64,000 bases of DNA, from the NCBI GenBank assembly GCA_921293015.1, contig OV121088.1:23845645-23909644 (forward strand), given 5' to 3'. A model generated the notes under the pieces. It saw nothing but the letters and a program-made list of their open reading frames with translations, did not search any database and was not told the origin of the DNA. This DNA comes from Phorcus lineatus. Its lineage: Eukaryota > Mollusca > Gastropoda > Trochida > Trochidae. Both the position numbers and the translations under genes were made by a program. The number at the start of each line of letters is the position of its first letter. Positions within the stretch are counted from its first letter, which is position 1. This document shows positions 9,116 to 21,232 of this stretch, piece by piece.

Positions 9116-12100
9116 AATCTTTAACTATTGATGATTTGAATCCTGCGATATCATTTACAAATGACTTAATCTTTAAGAAGAGATTATGTTATTGAAAGTA
9201 AAACTTGCTGAAAGAATTTGTTTATATCTTCTAAGCACTAGATTATTTACTGCGAGAGGAAATGTTCAAGCAAGATATATACAAAACTATCTTTTGAAGC
9301 AGATTCATGTACATAACTTTCAGAAACAAAGCAAGATCTTAAGTATTCCACTTCTAAATGCTTGAAAGATTTCACAAATCTTCATGAATTTTATTAAGGA
9401 AACATTAGCACTATAAAAAACTTTCCACCTTGCTCCTTGATTTAAAATTCTGTGATTTTGTGCAGACTTTGTTTAATAAGAATTTATAAAAAAAAAAATG
9501 ATAGACAAATCACAATACTATTTTTTTAAATAAATAATGATAATAAATTGTGTTAACAAAATTAAGTAGTCAATGCTTTAAATATACATGATCATTAACT
9601 ATTAAAATGTTAAAACATTCTTAATTCAGGCCATGTATCAAACCAAATAACAAAAATGATGCCAATAATATTTTTGTAAGATAGGCATTATAGCTGTTGC
9701 CCAATGTTAATTGATATAAAATTTCTTTGTTGATAAATCAACTGATTTTTTTATCAAATATTTATTAATATACATATAGAAAAATAAATAGTTTCTGTTA
9801 TGGAGTATATTTCAAAGAGAATTTTAAAGTTCATTTAAACCACACTAACTATTGCTCTTGAATGTTAATGAATGAAAAAAAAAGAATAAGAAATTTGGGA
9901 AAATTGATAACATCTCAACCAGATGGAATATTCACATCTAAGCAAAGGGACACAGATCTATTGCAACCCTGTAATTACGTGTAAGTCGTTAATAATCAAT
10001 AACTAGGTGATTGTCAATGTACATCACAAGTTAAAACAAATCTAGTATATATATAAATATATATGCATGTAACATCAATGAATAACAAACATAAAGATTG
10101 TCTATGACTCAATTCAAATGATAGCTGTTAATGGAAGTTATGATATATGCTTCAACACCCATCTTCAAAACATATATGATCATTTTCTTTTCATAATTCA
10201 CAGGCAGATCAATTATGGCCTTCTTACAAGATAATTAATTTGACAATGGCTCGGGAATGAATGCTTGGTTCCTATTGTAGATTACTTTCTACTTATTCTA
10301 TCAAGCAAGGCTAGAATGAAGTCCTCTTTTTTGGATGGTTACTGAATTTCAGAAACTTATGGAAGGTAAAATTCTTTACATTTTGCTTTAAGTATATTTA
10401 AAACGGGAAAAATTTACCTTAACAGCAATACCTCTAAGAAGACCTTTGCTTTTCCGTTCTTGCATTCCTTTTTACAAATTTTATGAAAGGTCACTGTCAA
10501 ATTGTTTTAGAATGATTTTAAAGTTTTCTCTAGATAATCCCAAACTTGATTGCAAAATGTAAGCAAATGCTAAGTAAAATATTTCTTTTCTTTTTGAGTT
10601 ATTTACCATATGTTATAAAGTGTTTTATTAGGGTTTTGTTACTTCACTCATGGCACATGCCCTGTTGGAACAGAAATAAGTGCAATACCGCTGGTGATAT
10701 CTATTGCAGTGATTCTTGGAAGCGTTGGTTTGAACTATCAAAGCTGCACTGAATTTCAATGTGGCATTACGTCAAAAGCTATAACTCATGCACTGGACCT
10801 CCTTTCACTAAAGCAAAATTTACTAAGGTTAACCTTAACTCCCTTTCATTAACATTTCACAAAGGTTACCACAGTGACATATGATCACTTTGTGAAAGGA
10901 GGTCCAGATCTCTACAGCATAATCCCTTGTCAAGATTCTCAAATGAAGCAACAGAAACTGGGTGACTTCATACACATGTTTAGCAAAGTACAGGTGCCAA
11001 GCCCCAAAGGATACATTTCTCATTATATGTGAATAAAAGCACTTAACATGTTTCATAATAATTAACAAAAAAGGATTGTCAGTATAACGCTATACAAATC
11101 GGTCAGATGAAGATGGTTTCATTTTAGTAAATATGACTTAAATGCAATTGATAAAAGCATCACAAAATTAATAAATATAGATAAATAATTGTATGATGTG
11201 ACAATAGCAGAGAGATTTATGCTCAGAATCTTTAAGCATGATTCTCACAAACATTTTTTTTATTATCTTTTTCAATTTTACAGTTTCATAATAATAAGGA
11301 GTGTAAATTTATTGAAATAAATGCTCAAAATTTAACAGAATTTTGATGGTCTAAAAATATTTGAACTTTAAGGTATATGGCAGATTGTTTATCTATATGT
11401 TTTTAACATGCCTTTTTGTAAATAAATCATTTAAAGAAACCTTGAAATATTCAAACTTAATAATAACAACTTTCATCTGCTCCCTCAAGCACTAAAGGAG
11501 AATGTATTCAACAACAAAACATCTATAATATATACAAAACATATATACAAGTACATGTCTCACCAATAACAATAGTTAAATACATCATAACATTTCACTC
11601 CTATGAAAGAATAATTTTACAACAATGATCTTATTCAATAGACCAATCAAACAATCATATCACAATACAATAGTTTAACTACTTTTTCAGTAAAGAATAT
11701 ATACAGCTGGTTTATATACATTTGATATGTGACCGTTTCAATTATATTTCAATCTTATAAATATACATATTGCTCAAGTTTATATTGAAACAAGAGTAAG
11801 AAAAATTGTATTGCCTGAAAGAAAAATATCAAATTACTGTCATAGGCCTTCTTCCACAAAGCATTTTTGGGGATTTTTCAAAGATTAAAGTTCTCTTAGT
11901 GTTATAGTGAATATAGCAAACCTTTTATTATTTCATTAAATGTATCTTATTGAAAACCCGAAAAGATTTTAAAATGAAATTTAGTTTTTAAATTGGAAAC
12001 CAATATTGATGTAAATGCAAATGTTTGGTTTGTTAGTAATTTCTATTGAATGAAATCTAATATAGTACTTAAGGTAATTCCATGCAATGTTTTTTTTTAC

Positions 12101-12766
12101 TGGATCACAAAGTTACTGTGAGAAAAGTTAGAGAAGAGGCATAAAATCACACAGAAATGGACAATCGGCTAAATTCGTAAGACATAAACATATCTTTTAC
12201 ACAAAAGATATGAAACTATAGAATTAACAAGATATTATTAAGAACTCCTAAAATATTTCAAGTATATCATTTTATACAATGTTCAAAGACTCTGAATGCA
12301 ACTTAAGACTTTAATCCTAACCACTATATCTTACTAGATTTTAAAATAATGATAATATTAAAGATGTTTAAGTCAAACATTACATATCAATTTCATATAG
12401 AACTACCTAAAAAAATTCAAAACATTTTCAAATACCTGAAATATTGAATTGATTTCACAAAAAGATGTTAAATTAAACACGACTTATTGCCTGTTAGAAG
12501 TCAGCTGGACGCCACATGAAATCCATATATACATTCCTTTAATAATCTACACTGACAACAAGCAACGGACTTCACTTAAAATATACTTTGTTTTCACAGT
12601 GTAGCTATGTTTGGTCCATTTATTGTACATACAAGATCTATCAAGTTCACATGTGTTTGCAACTTCTCTGTGTTGTGATCTGCAAAGCCCAGGGCTGTCA
12701 GTATTTATAAACTGTCTCTATTTCACCCTCAGCTTTTGTTCATTCTATCTCTGCAGGGGGAAATAT
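9116..12766. other. Very AT-rich intergenic DNA
   Basis: Apart from the foldback at 10793-10917 and short (AT)n tracts (about 10045-10065), no structure was identified. Convergent position between the + strand oxidase and the - strand receptor. Confidence 0.5.
10793..10917. repeat. Foldback element with exact 16-bp inverted repeats
   Basis: CTGGACCTCCTTTCAC at 10793-10808 pairs exactly with GTGAAAGGAGGTCCAG at 10902-10917. Inner GGTTAACC/GGTTACC segments add further pairing. Size (125 bp) and lack of ORF suggest a small non-autonomous DNA element. Confidence 0.65.
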
Positions 12767-12772
12767 TTTATT
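12767..12772 (-). terminator. Candidate poly(A) signal for the GPCR
   Basis: First AATAAA on the minus strand downstream of the receptor stop, implying a ~1.3-kb 3' UTR that would include the (TGA)n microsatellite at 13.5 kb. Confidence 0.35.
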
Positions 12773-13504
12773 CATTCAAATCTCAGGTATTTTTCACATT
12801 GATCAAAAACCTATTTACATAAAGCCTGTTAACCTTTCGCCTGCTGGTAAGGTTTAACATTTGTTTACAGCAGAGAAAAGGTTAATGCTCCCTTGGTGAT
12901 CACTATCGTTCAGTGTCACCTTTGGCGTTTGCAATTACATTTAATTTTGACAAATTCTTCTAAGAGAGAGTCCATCAAAACTTGAACATGTTCAGTTCAT
13001 GAGCGAGCTGACCAATCACAGCAAGGGGTCGTAATGCTGGTGTGATCTAGCATTGAACTGTGACAGGAGCAGCTCCACTCTTCTGAGGTTCAAGTCTGAA
13101 AAATTCACGCCTTTTCTTCTTCTCTGATTGTGACCACACTGGAAAGTCATGGAACTTTTGTCAGATATCTTATTTGGTGACGTTATTCACTTTTAATCTT
13201 TCCATTTTTACACAAAATGAAAGCATTACAGGTCAAAGACACAGCTATCAAGGTGAATTTTTAGGATACTGTGATTAAGGTCAATGTGTTCGTGTCACTG
13301 ACCCTATACTGACCTAGAGGTCACGTTTTCAACACATGATGTTTAACATGGATTACAGAAAGATTCTGTCCTTCGGACTTGTCACTGTACTCATCAGTTC
13401 TAATCACCCAACACAGAAACAAGGAATCAATACCCAATTGATATATTTTCACGGCTTCAGACTCAAAGCTAATGGTCATTGTCCCAAGCTAGTTTGGTTA
13501 TCAT

Positions 13505-13595
13505 AACCATCATCATCATCATCTTCTTCTTCATCATCACCACCATCATTGTCATCATCAACATGATCATCACCTTCATCATCACCATCCTTACC
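13505..13595. repeat. (TCA/TCT)n microsatellite
   Basis: CATCATCATCATCTTCTTC followed by further ATC-rich trinucleotide runs. It lies in the presumed 3' UTR of the minus-strand receptor. Confidence 0.85.
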
Positions 13596-14069
13596 TGAAA
13601 TATTTTCACATATACAGTCCTTCACAATCTGAGGCTGTTTTCAATGGATTCTGTTTAGAGCAGTTAATACTCTTTTGCTTTCAATAATCCTACACATTAA
13701 ATTTCATGGTTATAAGCCAGTCTTTGATGTTTTACCACTGTCTTTGGTTTCACTACCCAGTAAGTTTCAGAAAAATTTTCATCAGGTAAGCATCCTTTCC
13801 ACCAGTGCTTTTAAAATGACAGAAGGTCTGGAAACAGTCCTAACTTTCCACACATCTAACACAACACCCTCGTTGATTTTTACACATTTTTTTGCAGAGC
13901 AGATATACTCATATTCCTGTACAACCTATGACAATCTTTGTAGCCAGTGGCATCAAGAGACACTACTGATCTGAATTCTTGAACAGCCATCTTTTCTTGA
14001 CAAGATGTTGAACAAATGTACCTGAATCCATTTCTTCACAGTTTATATCCATGCAACATGTGCCCATTG

Positions 14070-15344
14070 TTACACATTTGTATGGTTTGTAACATCATTG
14101 TGTGTGTTGCCGTTGGAAGATTTGACAACTTTCAACTTCAGCCATCCTGGTCTATTCTTTGTACAGAACTTGCAGAAGACTGTCATGAAGGTGTCCCTGA
14201 ACTGCTTGCTCATGGTGCAGTAGAGGACGAAGTTGATTGAGTTGTTGAGGAGTGCCATGATGTCCAGGAGATCGCCAAGGTTGTTGTAGACCTTGCGCTG
14301 AAAACACGGAATGAATATGTTCATCAACGTCAGCAGCCCTTGTGGCAATTCTGTAATCATGAAAAGACCAACAACCGCCAACAACATCCCTGTCGTTCTG
14401 TTGTGTTCACCGTGCTTGTCAGATTCTGCTTTTCGGCCTTCGGATTTTAACCTCATGCGTTTGCGGTAAGCCTTGTGCATTGCATGTATGAGCAGGATGG
14501 TCAATGTCATGAGCATCACACATGGAATCAGCTTGATGAAGATGGCCTGGATCCAGTTGTTGATTTGCTGAATGATGACAGCCACAGATGAATCTCTCCA
14601 TGGGTTTGGGAAGTAAGCAATCACCTCTGTCTCGTTGGGGTTGAGATTCTGTTGTTGGCTGCTGCTGATGTTCACCGTGAGGGTGGCTATTCTATTTATA
14701 ATATAATTTGGGATACAGATGAGAAATGTAAGCAAATATACAATGAATATTGTGATTTTAGCTCTTCTCAAACTGCAGTATATACTCCCACGTGTGGGCA
14801 TGCAGATATAAATGTACCTGAAAATGGCTAGTGCAATTGTCAGCCATATTGCAACTGTGTGGCAAACAATGCTAAAGTTAATGTGGAACATCAAGAACCA
14901 TATCCAGCCCTGGTATAATGTTGTAAACATGTTCAACCGGACATCCCTCAGGATGTAGAAGTGAAGTGCAAATGGAAAATAGGACATCATTGTCAACAAA
15001 TCTGCCACTGCCAGCCACATCAAAATGGTGTTAGTTGACGAGATCATATTCTTTCGTGTTAAAACAATGATATTTGCGATGTTGGCAATGAAGCCAAACA
15101 AACAGACTATGGCACTGATGTATCCATGGTATTGGCCATAACTGTTGTTGAAGTTCTGCAGTCCAATGGCGGCTGATTCACTAAGTACTCCTGGTATAAA
15201 GTTGGCTGTGCAGTTTTCCGCATCGAAGCCTGGCGTGATTGTCGTTGTTGAGTTGGGCACCATTGTTGTGACCGGGTGATTTGGGGAGAAGGCAAAGTTG
15301 AGGGTCCCCCCAGTGCTGTTGTTGTGGGCTGCGTAGGAAGCCAT
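14070..15344 (-). CDS. Class A GPCR, myosuppressin/FMRFamide-like peptide receptor (DMSR type)
   Basis: A 424-residue seven-helix receptor for an RFamide-type neuropeptide, expected in the plasma membrane. The start is the ATG at 15344-15342 (MASYAAHNN...), with G at +4 and a splice acceptor only 70 bases upstream. The extracellular N-terminus (1-74) has several N-glycosylation sequons. TM1 is about 75-97, TM2 105-130 with LAVADLL, and TM3 147-178 ending AIFRY (FRY replaces DRY, as in myosuppressin and sex-peptide receptors). TM4 is about 196-218, TM5 262-288, TM6 318-345 with TTGMLLAVVGLFMITELPQG, and TM7 355-378 with NFVLY in place of NPxxY, then helix 8 (TMSKQFR). ECL2 carries an NISSS site. 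The TELPQG signature is the strongest clue to the family. The exact ligand cannot be told; the related sex-peptide-receptor subgroup is the main alternative. Confidence 0.93.
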   Translation of the reverse strand: MASYAAHNNSTGGTLNFAFSPNHPVTTMVPNSTTTITPGFDAENCTANFIPGVLSESAAIGLQNFNNSYGQYHGYISAIVCLFGFIANIANIIVLTRKNMISSTNTILMWLAVADLLTMMSYFPFALHFYILRDVRLNMFTTLYQGWIWFLMFHINFSIVCHTVAIWLTIALAIFRYIYICMPTRGSIYCSLRRAKITIFIVYLLTFLICIPNYIINRIATLTVNISSSQQQNLNPNETEVIAYFPNPWRDSSVAVIIQQINNWIQAIFIKLIPCVMLMTLTILLIHAMHKAYRKRMRLKSEGRKAESDKHGEHNRTTGMLLAVVGLFMITELPQGLLTLMNIFIPCFQRKVYNNLGDLLDIMALLNNSINFVLYCTMSKQFRDTFMTVFCKFCTKNRPGWLKLKVVKSSNGNTHNDVTNHTNV

Positions 15345-15414
15345 GCTCTCAAGGTCAAGGACACAAAGGGAAACAATTCCAAAGAGGATAGGATCAACAG
15401 GTAGGCATGGAAAT
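15345..15414 (-). other. 5'-UTR part of the GPCR exon, with splice acceptor
   Basis: On the minus strand a pyrimidine-rich TTTATTCTATTTTGTTTCAG ends at 15415, so the coding exon begins at 15414. The 70 bases before the ATG have no in-frame stop, so a longer N-terminus cannot be excluded. Residues there (RFPCLPVDPILFGIVSLCVL) are hydrophobic, but no upstream ATG fits by splicing. Confidence 0.7.
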
Positions 15415-15610
15415 CTGAAACAAAATAGAATAAATATCAAGTTACTTAAACAAGATTTCATTAATGACACATACACATCAAAGAAGCTAAGGAAAGAAAA
15501 GGCTTCAGTTTCATATTAGTTTAGGCTAGAACCAACCAGCGTAGTTCAGCTGACTTACAAATTCAATGAATGCAGGCTTTTTGCATCAACAATACCCATC
15601 GTGTACTTAC

Positions 15611-15680
15611 CGGGGTAACCATAATTTTCTAAGATAGCCTGTTTGTCGGCAGATACCAATCCAGTATTAATTCCAATAAT
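15611..15680 (-). other. Candidate GPCR 5'-UTR exon (approximate 5' limit)
   Basis: A strong minus-strand donor, CCCCG|GTAAGTAC, at 15611/15610 would give a 196-nt intron to the acceptor at 15415. The segment contains an ATG, but joining puts it out of frame with the receptor and it stops after about nine codons, so it would be a small upstream ORF. The upstream acceptor is not clear. Confidence 0.4.
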
Positions 15681-18600
15681 TTATTAAAGACGTTTTCATA
15701 TAATTTTGCAAATCAGAATGGTAGGTACTTATTTATCAATGTGCTTTATCGTCAAAGCTTCTAGATTGTAAAATGTTTCCTAATCAGACTAATTCCTATG
15801 GATGTACTCATTTAGTAAAATTGTGTTGATCGATTTAGGAATATCTTTACAAAACCAAAATATCCATTATATCAATTAGAAAAATCAAATAAGCTTAACA
15901 AGGATCGATGCTAAATGGGCAATCAAAGAGTTTAGTTTTTTAAATATTTCTCAGCTTCAGTGACGCAGAACTGATGGAAACAGTTAAAGACACAATATTT
16001 TTATGAACAAATAACTAAACTAACCTAACAAACACTACGGGTTTTATTTACTGTAAACAACCCCCCACATAACTCATGGCATGGAAATATTTATTATATT
16101 ATGTACATACATAAATAGATTCTGTGCATTTCATATTTTGCCTCGCTATGTTGATCAGCAAATTAAGTCCACATAACCGTAATGAAATGTCTTTACAAAC
16201 TAGAACTTCATGTCAAGAAAAGCTGTAAATCGCAGTGAACAAATTCTAAGCAAGTTATCAAGCTCGTTGCAGCTTCTTACAAATAATTAGCGCTGACAAG
16301 GTAGCAATTCAATCACACATCAAAGTGGCGTGCACTCGTTCAACTCCCACGTAGGTGGTACAAACCTTTAGGCAAATTGTCAAACATTTCTTCATATTTT
16401 TTGGACAGGTTATATGCTCTGGTATTATTTTCTTTTACAGATAATATGTTATAAGTCATGTTTCGTCTAATGATCAAGTTATTTAAGACATGTTTTCTAA
16501 ATTTAGTTTTTAACCCTTTCATCCCTTCAGGTCTGAAATAAGGCTAAAAATGTATTTGTTATTGCTTTCTTTGGGAGGAAAAGGTTAATTTGAGTTTATA
16601 TAGCTAGGTCACCATAGATATTTTCCTCGTTTGAAAAAAAATTGTGCTACTTTGATTTTTTTTAACGTATTTTTAATATTGTAAATTTTTTTGCCTGTTC
16701 ATTTGCTTATGTTGTTTTATGAATTGTACTCTCGTTCAAACTATATATTACAATGTGTAGCACATAATGCATTGATATGATATATTTTTTACAAATGATC
16801 TTGATCATTTTACATCAAGAAGTTATCAAATATAACACTGAGTTGATGAAAGTGATTAATTCATACTTTCGAAAGTACTTTAAGTAGACCACAGTAATTT
16901 TTAACATCAAAGCTGTAAGATTTTATGTTAAACTCACTCAAATAAATTATTTTCACTCAACATTTTTAACAAAAGGTTTGAAAATTAGACAGCGGCTAGC
17001 TGTATAATCACCTGTATTCAACTTACCTTGTTATTTCAAGATCATCAAGTTAAGAGTGATAAAGTCAAAAACTCAAACTAACATGGATCTAACTTCAAGG
17101 ATATAATGTTTAATGAATTGTGATCACTTTCAACAAGCACATCACATATATTTTCAGAGGTTTTGAAAATGGATGAAAAATTGTGTGTGTCCAAAAAAGA
17201 TAGCTTCTTTCAAATTGCAAACAGATATGATGAATTTTTCTTCAAGGGTTAAAAGCTGTATAAAGATTTCAGGAATATTGATATCAAGATATGAGCAAAG
17301 ATAGTAAAACAGGCAACAGAAGTTTATCAACCAAGTCTGAGGTAGATTTTGTAATCCATACATCACCTAACAAAAGTGGTTTGCAACTTTTAAATCATTT
17401 AAAGTATTATGGAATAATTTATATTTCTTTTGAGTGATATTTTTTTCATTTAGGAACCCTTTATTGGAATCTGGTACAAATAATACCATGATAATAATCA
17501 TGATTAGAACCAGAGATTCTTTGTAACTGATTGGTGAAGCTTTCAGACATTCGATTATAATCAAGCATTAGACTTAGCTGTTTAACTTTATTCAATATCT
17601 AAATGTTTTGCATTTTAAATACAGATAATTTATAAATTCTATTTGAGACCACGAAATGCCTTCAATTACATGAAAAGATCAAATAGGTTCATAAAACCTT
17701 TTTTTTTTGGTTGGTTTTAAGGGTGAAACTGGAATAGCTAGTGTATAGAAGCCTCTTAATTTTAACATGGTAAAAATTCTAAGACAGATGACATGTTCTT
17801 TCTAATATAATTATTGTTGCAAAAGAACCATCAAATAGCCGAAATATCACTTGTTTGACAACAGTGTTAGTATCTACACTAAAATGTAGTAATTATTGCA
17901 AGATAAGAGTTGACAATCCATCAAACCTGTTTTTCCTTTAACTCTAGTGTGAATGATATATATATATATAAATTACTATTTTCTGCAACAAAGTCTTCAA
18001 ATATACGAAGTTACTGCACATTTTCAACATTTCTCAATATTCCCACCTTTCCCCTCCAAATACCTGTTAATTACATCTAAGGAAATAAGTGCCCCAAGGA
18101 CAGCTGTTAAGAGAGGGGAATGTGTGTAATAATAAAAGTTTGACCTGTTAGTACAAACGAGGGTACTGGGAACACACTCATGAACTTCAAGTCATGGCTA
18201 ACCTGAGTGCTGGGTATAACTATATAACAAGATCTGTTTCTGATTGTGACTCACGTGTAATGTTCAGGTGTTTAGCACGTTACAGGTGTTAAAATACAGA
18301 TGAAGACAGATGTAAGAGAAGAGAATTTGAAAAATGGGGGTCTTAGAAGTAAACCCTGTATAACCCTTTACATGCAGTTAATTAAACCCTCGGATAAATA
18401 AGCTATGCTTATCTTTATCCAATATCCCATCCCTTTATTTGTCAATGGATTGTGATTCCTTAGATTTGGACATTTAGAATGGTTTGTGCTTACTAATTGT
18501 CAATATTTCACTGTTATTCTCTTAATTTTAGATTTTTATTTAGCCTCAGAAAAACACCATCTTGTATAAACTGTACCGTGGCAACTACGTGTTACAAATA

Positions 18601-20334
18601 TGTCAATATTTTATTTTTACTGACTTTTAATTTTAATTCTTATTTATTGAAACGTAAAATAGATTGTCAGCAGAAGAGTGTCAGGAAAGCATGATGTCAT
18701 GATGTTGTAAACAGTACGACACATCAACACATTTTTTTTTTTTCCATGATTAATCTTTATGTTATTGAAAGGAATTTTCACTTGACAAGAAAAGCTTGTT
18801 CATCAATTATATTTGTTCCACAAATGAATCTCCTTTGCATAACTTAATCTGGAGGTGAATAGTTATAATTCAACACACTTGTTGTTTGTGAACTTTAAAA
18901 GTCAACCTGTCATTTGGAACTCTATTGATTGTAACCAGAAAATTCATGGAATGACATTTGATAAAGAAACCATTTATGAAGAAGCAGTGCATGACATGAT
19001 GAAAATGTTTATATAGTAAATATAGCTGCCATTGATAATTATATGCAGTTATTTTAAATTCACTCATGAAATATTCATGATAGTGGATGACCCACTAGAA
19101 AATTTCAGTTTATGTATGATATATACATATTTGATAAATTCATATGACTTGAAATTGATTCTGGTGAAGCAGTGCATGTCAAAAGTATGAACGTACAGTG
19201 TGAACTAAATGCCCTTCCACAACAGCTGATATCGAACCCTTTGAAGCTCTGCTGCATCACCTGACTTAACAGATGTATGTAAGGAGTTTTTGCTCACCTT
19301 GACAGGAAGTGGTGCTTTTTCAGTTGTCTGCCATTGCTGCCATTTTGGCAGGTGGGACAAAGACAATTGACACTAATGAATGTAAAAAATGGGGTATTTT
19401 GTTGGGAATAACCATAAAAAAGAAGCATTTCAACAAGGACGATCAAGAATATTTACTTTGGTGACAATATGTTAGGTTTTGAGTTTAATAGACAAGAAAC
19501 TTCAAGCCAAATGCAGATATACATAATCAGGGAATAGAAGTTTAGCATTATATCATCAAAGAATAAGTCATAGGTGATAGTGTCAAGACAAACATTTATG
19601 AAACATCTATGTAGAAAAGTATTTGCCTTATACACTGAACATCCTGTAACAGTATCACCGATACTTATGACAGATGCATTTCTCATTGAGTTTAATGACA
19701 TTTTATCTGCCTTTTGTATTTGAAAAAAGTAAGTATGAATTTTTTACATTGCATTTTCAGCTGTGATATTTCTTTTGTTATGCAAATGACGTGGCCAGGC
19801 TTGTGGCAGACCAGATATTAATGGCCCGAATGGATGCAGAAGTCTGAAAATTATTGCATACCTCCTAGGAAGCATTGATGTAAATGAAGAACAATTTACC
19901 TGGCACTCTTACAAAATGGCTTTTGAAAACTGAGACAATGGCTTCAGGAAAAAGTCACTTGCTTAATAAACAAAATGATACAGCAATATAAGAAAAGTCT
20001 TATTTGCCATCCATCTGAAAGTAACAAAATCAACATAAATGAAGTATGCAGTACTTCAATGCCAACTGTTTCTTAAAAATGCAAATTCTCAAAGTCCTGA
20101 AGAGCTTATCATAAATGCCCATCTTTTCAAGAAAATTTTAAGTCCAATCACATGGTTCTGAGAAGACCCTGTTTCTAATCTTTAACCTACGAAAGAAATA
20201 AAAACAATTTTTTACTTTGGTCACTACGTTTCAAATCAAATATCTATTTCTTTGAGTTTTAAGTCTAATAAAGAATAACATTACATTTGTTTAAAAATGC
20301 AGTATTCACCAACATATGAGCAATTAATTGATAT
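15681..20334. other. Non-coding DNA, probably GPCR intron
   Basis: AT-rich. Contains one more good minus-strand donor (AACAAG|GTAAGTTG near 17030), the solo hammerhead-arm relative at 17.86 kb and an (AT)n tract at about 17957-17971. The 18050-18420 segment is GC-richer with CACGTG-like and ACGT motifs, but no exon could be drawn. Confidence 0.4.
17855..17935 (+). repeat. Solo arm related to the 35.8-36.2 kb inverted repeat
   Basis: Shares GTGTTAGTATCTACAC, then a diverged AAAATGTAGTAATT-TTGCAA segment and GTTGAC-ATCC, in the same order as the arm at 36095-36177. It is a degenerate copy with the hammerhead-like core largely lost. Confidence 0.55.
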
Positions 20335-20590
20335 GTCACTTCTTCCACTTACTCAAAATTCTCAAGAACTCTTATGTTATGATTACAAACCCAGGCTGTC
20401 GCTGTGGTAGCAGAGAGTTCTAATCATTAAAATCTCTTTCCCTGGTTAGCCTCTGTTTTATCATTAAGTGGGTTAAAGTTGACATTAAGTGACAGAGAGT
20501 CTATTGTAGAGATGGAGTTGGGTACTTAACTCCAGTGAACTGTTTGCAATGATCTGGTCAGCGACTCTGACCACCTGGTGACTCCTGTTT
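20335..20590. repeat. Local duplication pair 1, left copy
   Basis: Colinear with 20970-21232 at moderate identity. Shared landmarks are CTCAAGAACT, AGGCTGTC, AGAGATGGAGT-GGGTACT and the TGGTCA..GAC/GGGCCA motif. Offset is about 635 bp. No ORF. Confidence 0.7.
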
Positions 20591-20689
20591 CCTGATATGC
20601 CCAATCACAAGTTTATGAGAAATTCCATATTCCTGATCTTATGCTGACCATCACAACAAATTAAATGATCATTTGGAAAGGGCACATCC

Positions 20690-20840
20690 ATTTTTCTATG
20701 TTCACTTCTAGACAAACCACAAATTCATATTCATTTTTCTATGTTCACTGCTAGAAAAGCCACAAATTAATTTCATATTAATTTTTCCATGTTCACTGCT
20801 AGAAAAACCACAAATTCATATTCAATTTTCTATGCATAGT
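20690..20840. repeat. Tandem repeat, 43-48 bp unit, about 3.3 copies
   Basis: TTTTTCTATGTTCACTKCTA then GAAAARCCACAAATTCATAT recurs with starts at 20691, 20734, 20782 and 20825. Confidence 0.8.
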
Positions 20841-20969
20841 CACCACTATCCAACCTCTTAAATTTCTATATCATATACACCATAAATCAAATTTAAAAAG
20901 TATTTGAAAGCAAAAATTAGAATTTCGATTAACAAAGCAAAAAAACACTTCACCAACTGCACCTCCTGT

Positions 20970-21232
20970 CCAGACAATCAAAGTCCTCAAGAACTTTCAA
21001 GAACTCCTTTGTCTCAATAACAAACCAAGGCTGTCACTTTGAAGGCAGAGTGTTCTTATCATGTGAGTTTCTGTCCCTGGTTTACACGTTGTTTCCTGAA
21101 GGACGGTAGAGTAGACCTATGGTGACAAAGTATCCATTCTAGAGATGGAGTAGGGTACTCAAGTCCAATGTATTGTTTGGACAAAGCTGGTCAATGATAT
21201 GGGCCAGCTGGTCACTTTCAGTGGCCAGAACC
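20970..21232. repeat. Local duplication pair 1, right copy
   Basis: Second copy of the block at 20335-20590 with substitutions and small indels throughout, so the duplication is old. Its retained GC content relative to the surroundings hints at possible constraint, but no coding frame is open. Confidence 0.7.

Noticed and set aside
13365-13400. CTGATGAG...CCGAAGG on the minus strand as a second hammerhead
   Set aside because: The sequence between CUGAUGA and GAA does not form a proper stem II, and stem III/UH cannot be placed.
13770-13810. CTGATGAAAATTTTTCTGAAAC on the minus strand as a hammerhead
   Set aside because: Stem II would be an A/T run without a loop and no stem I could be drawn.
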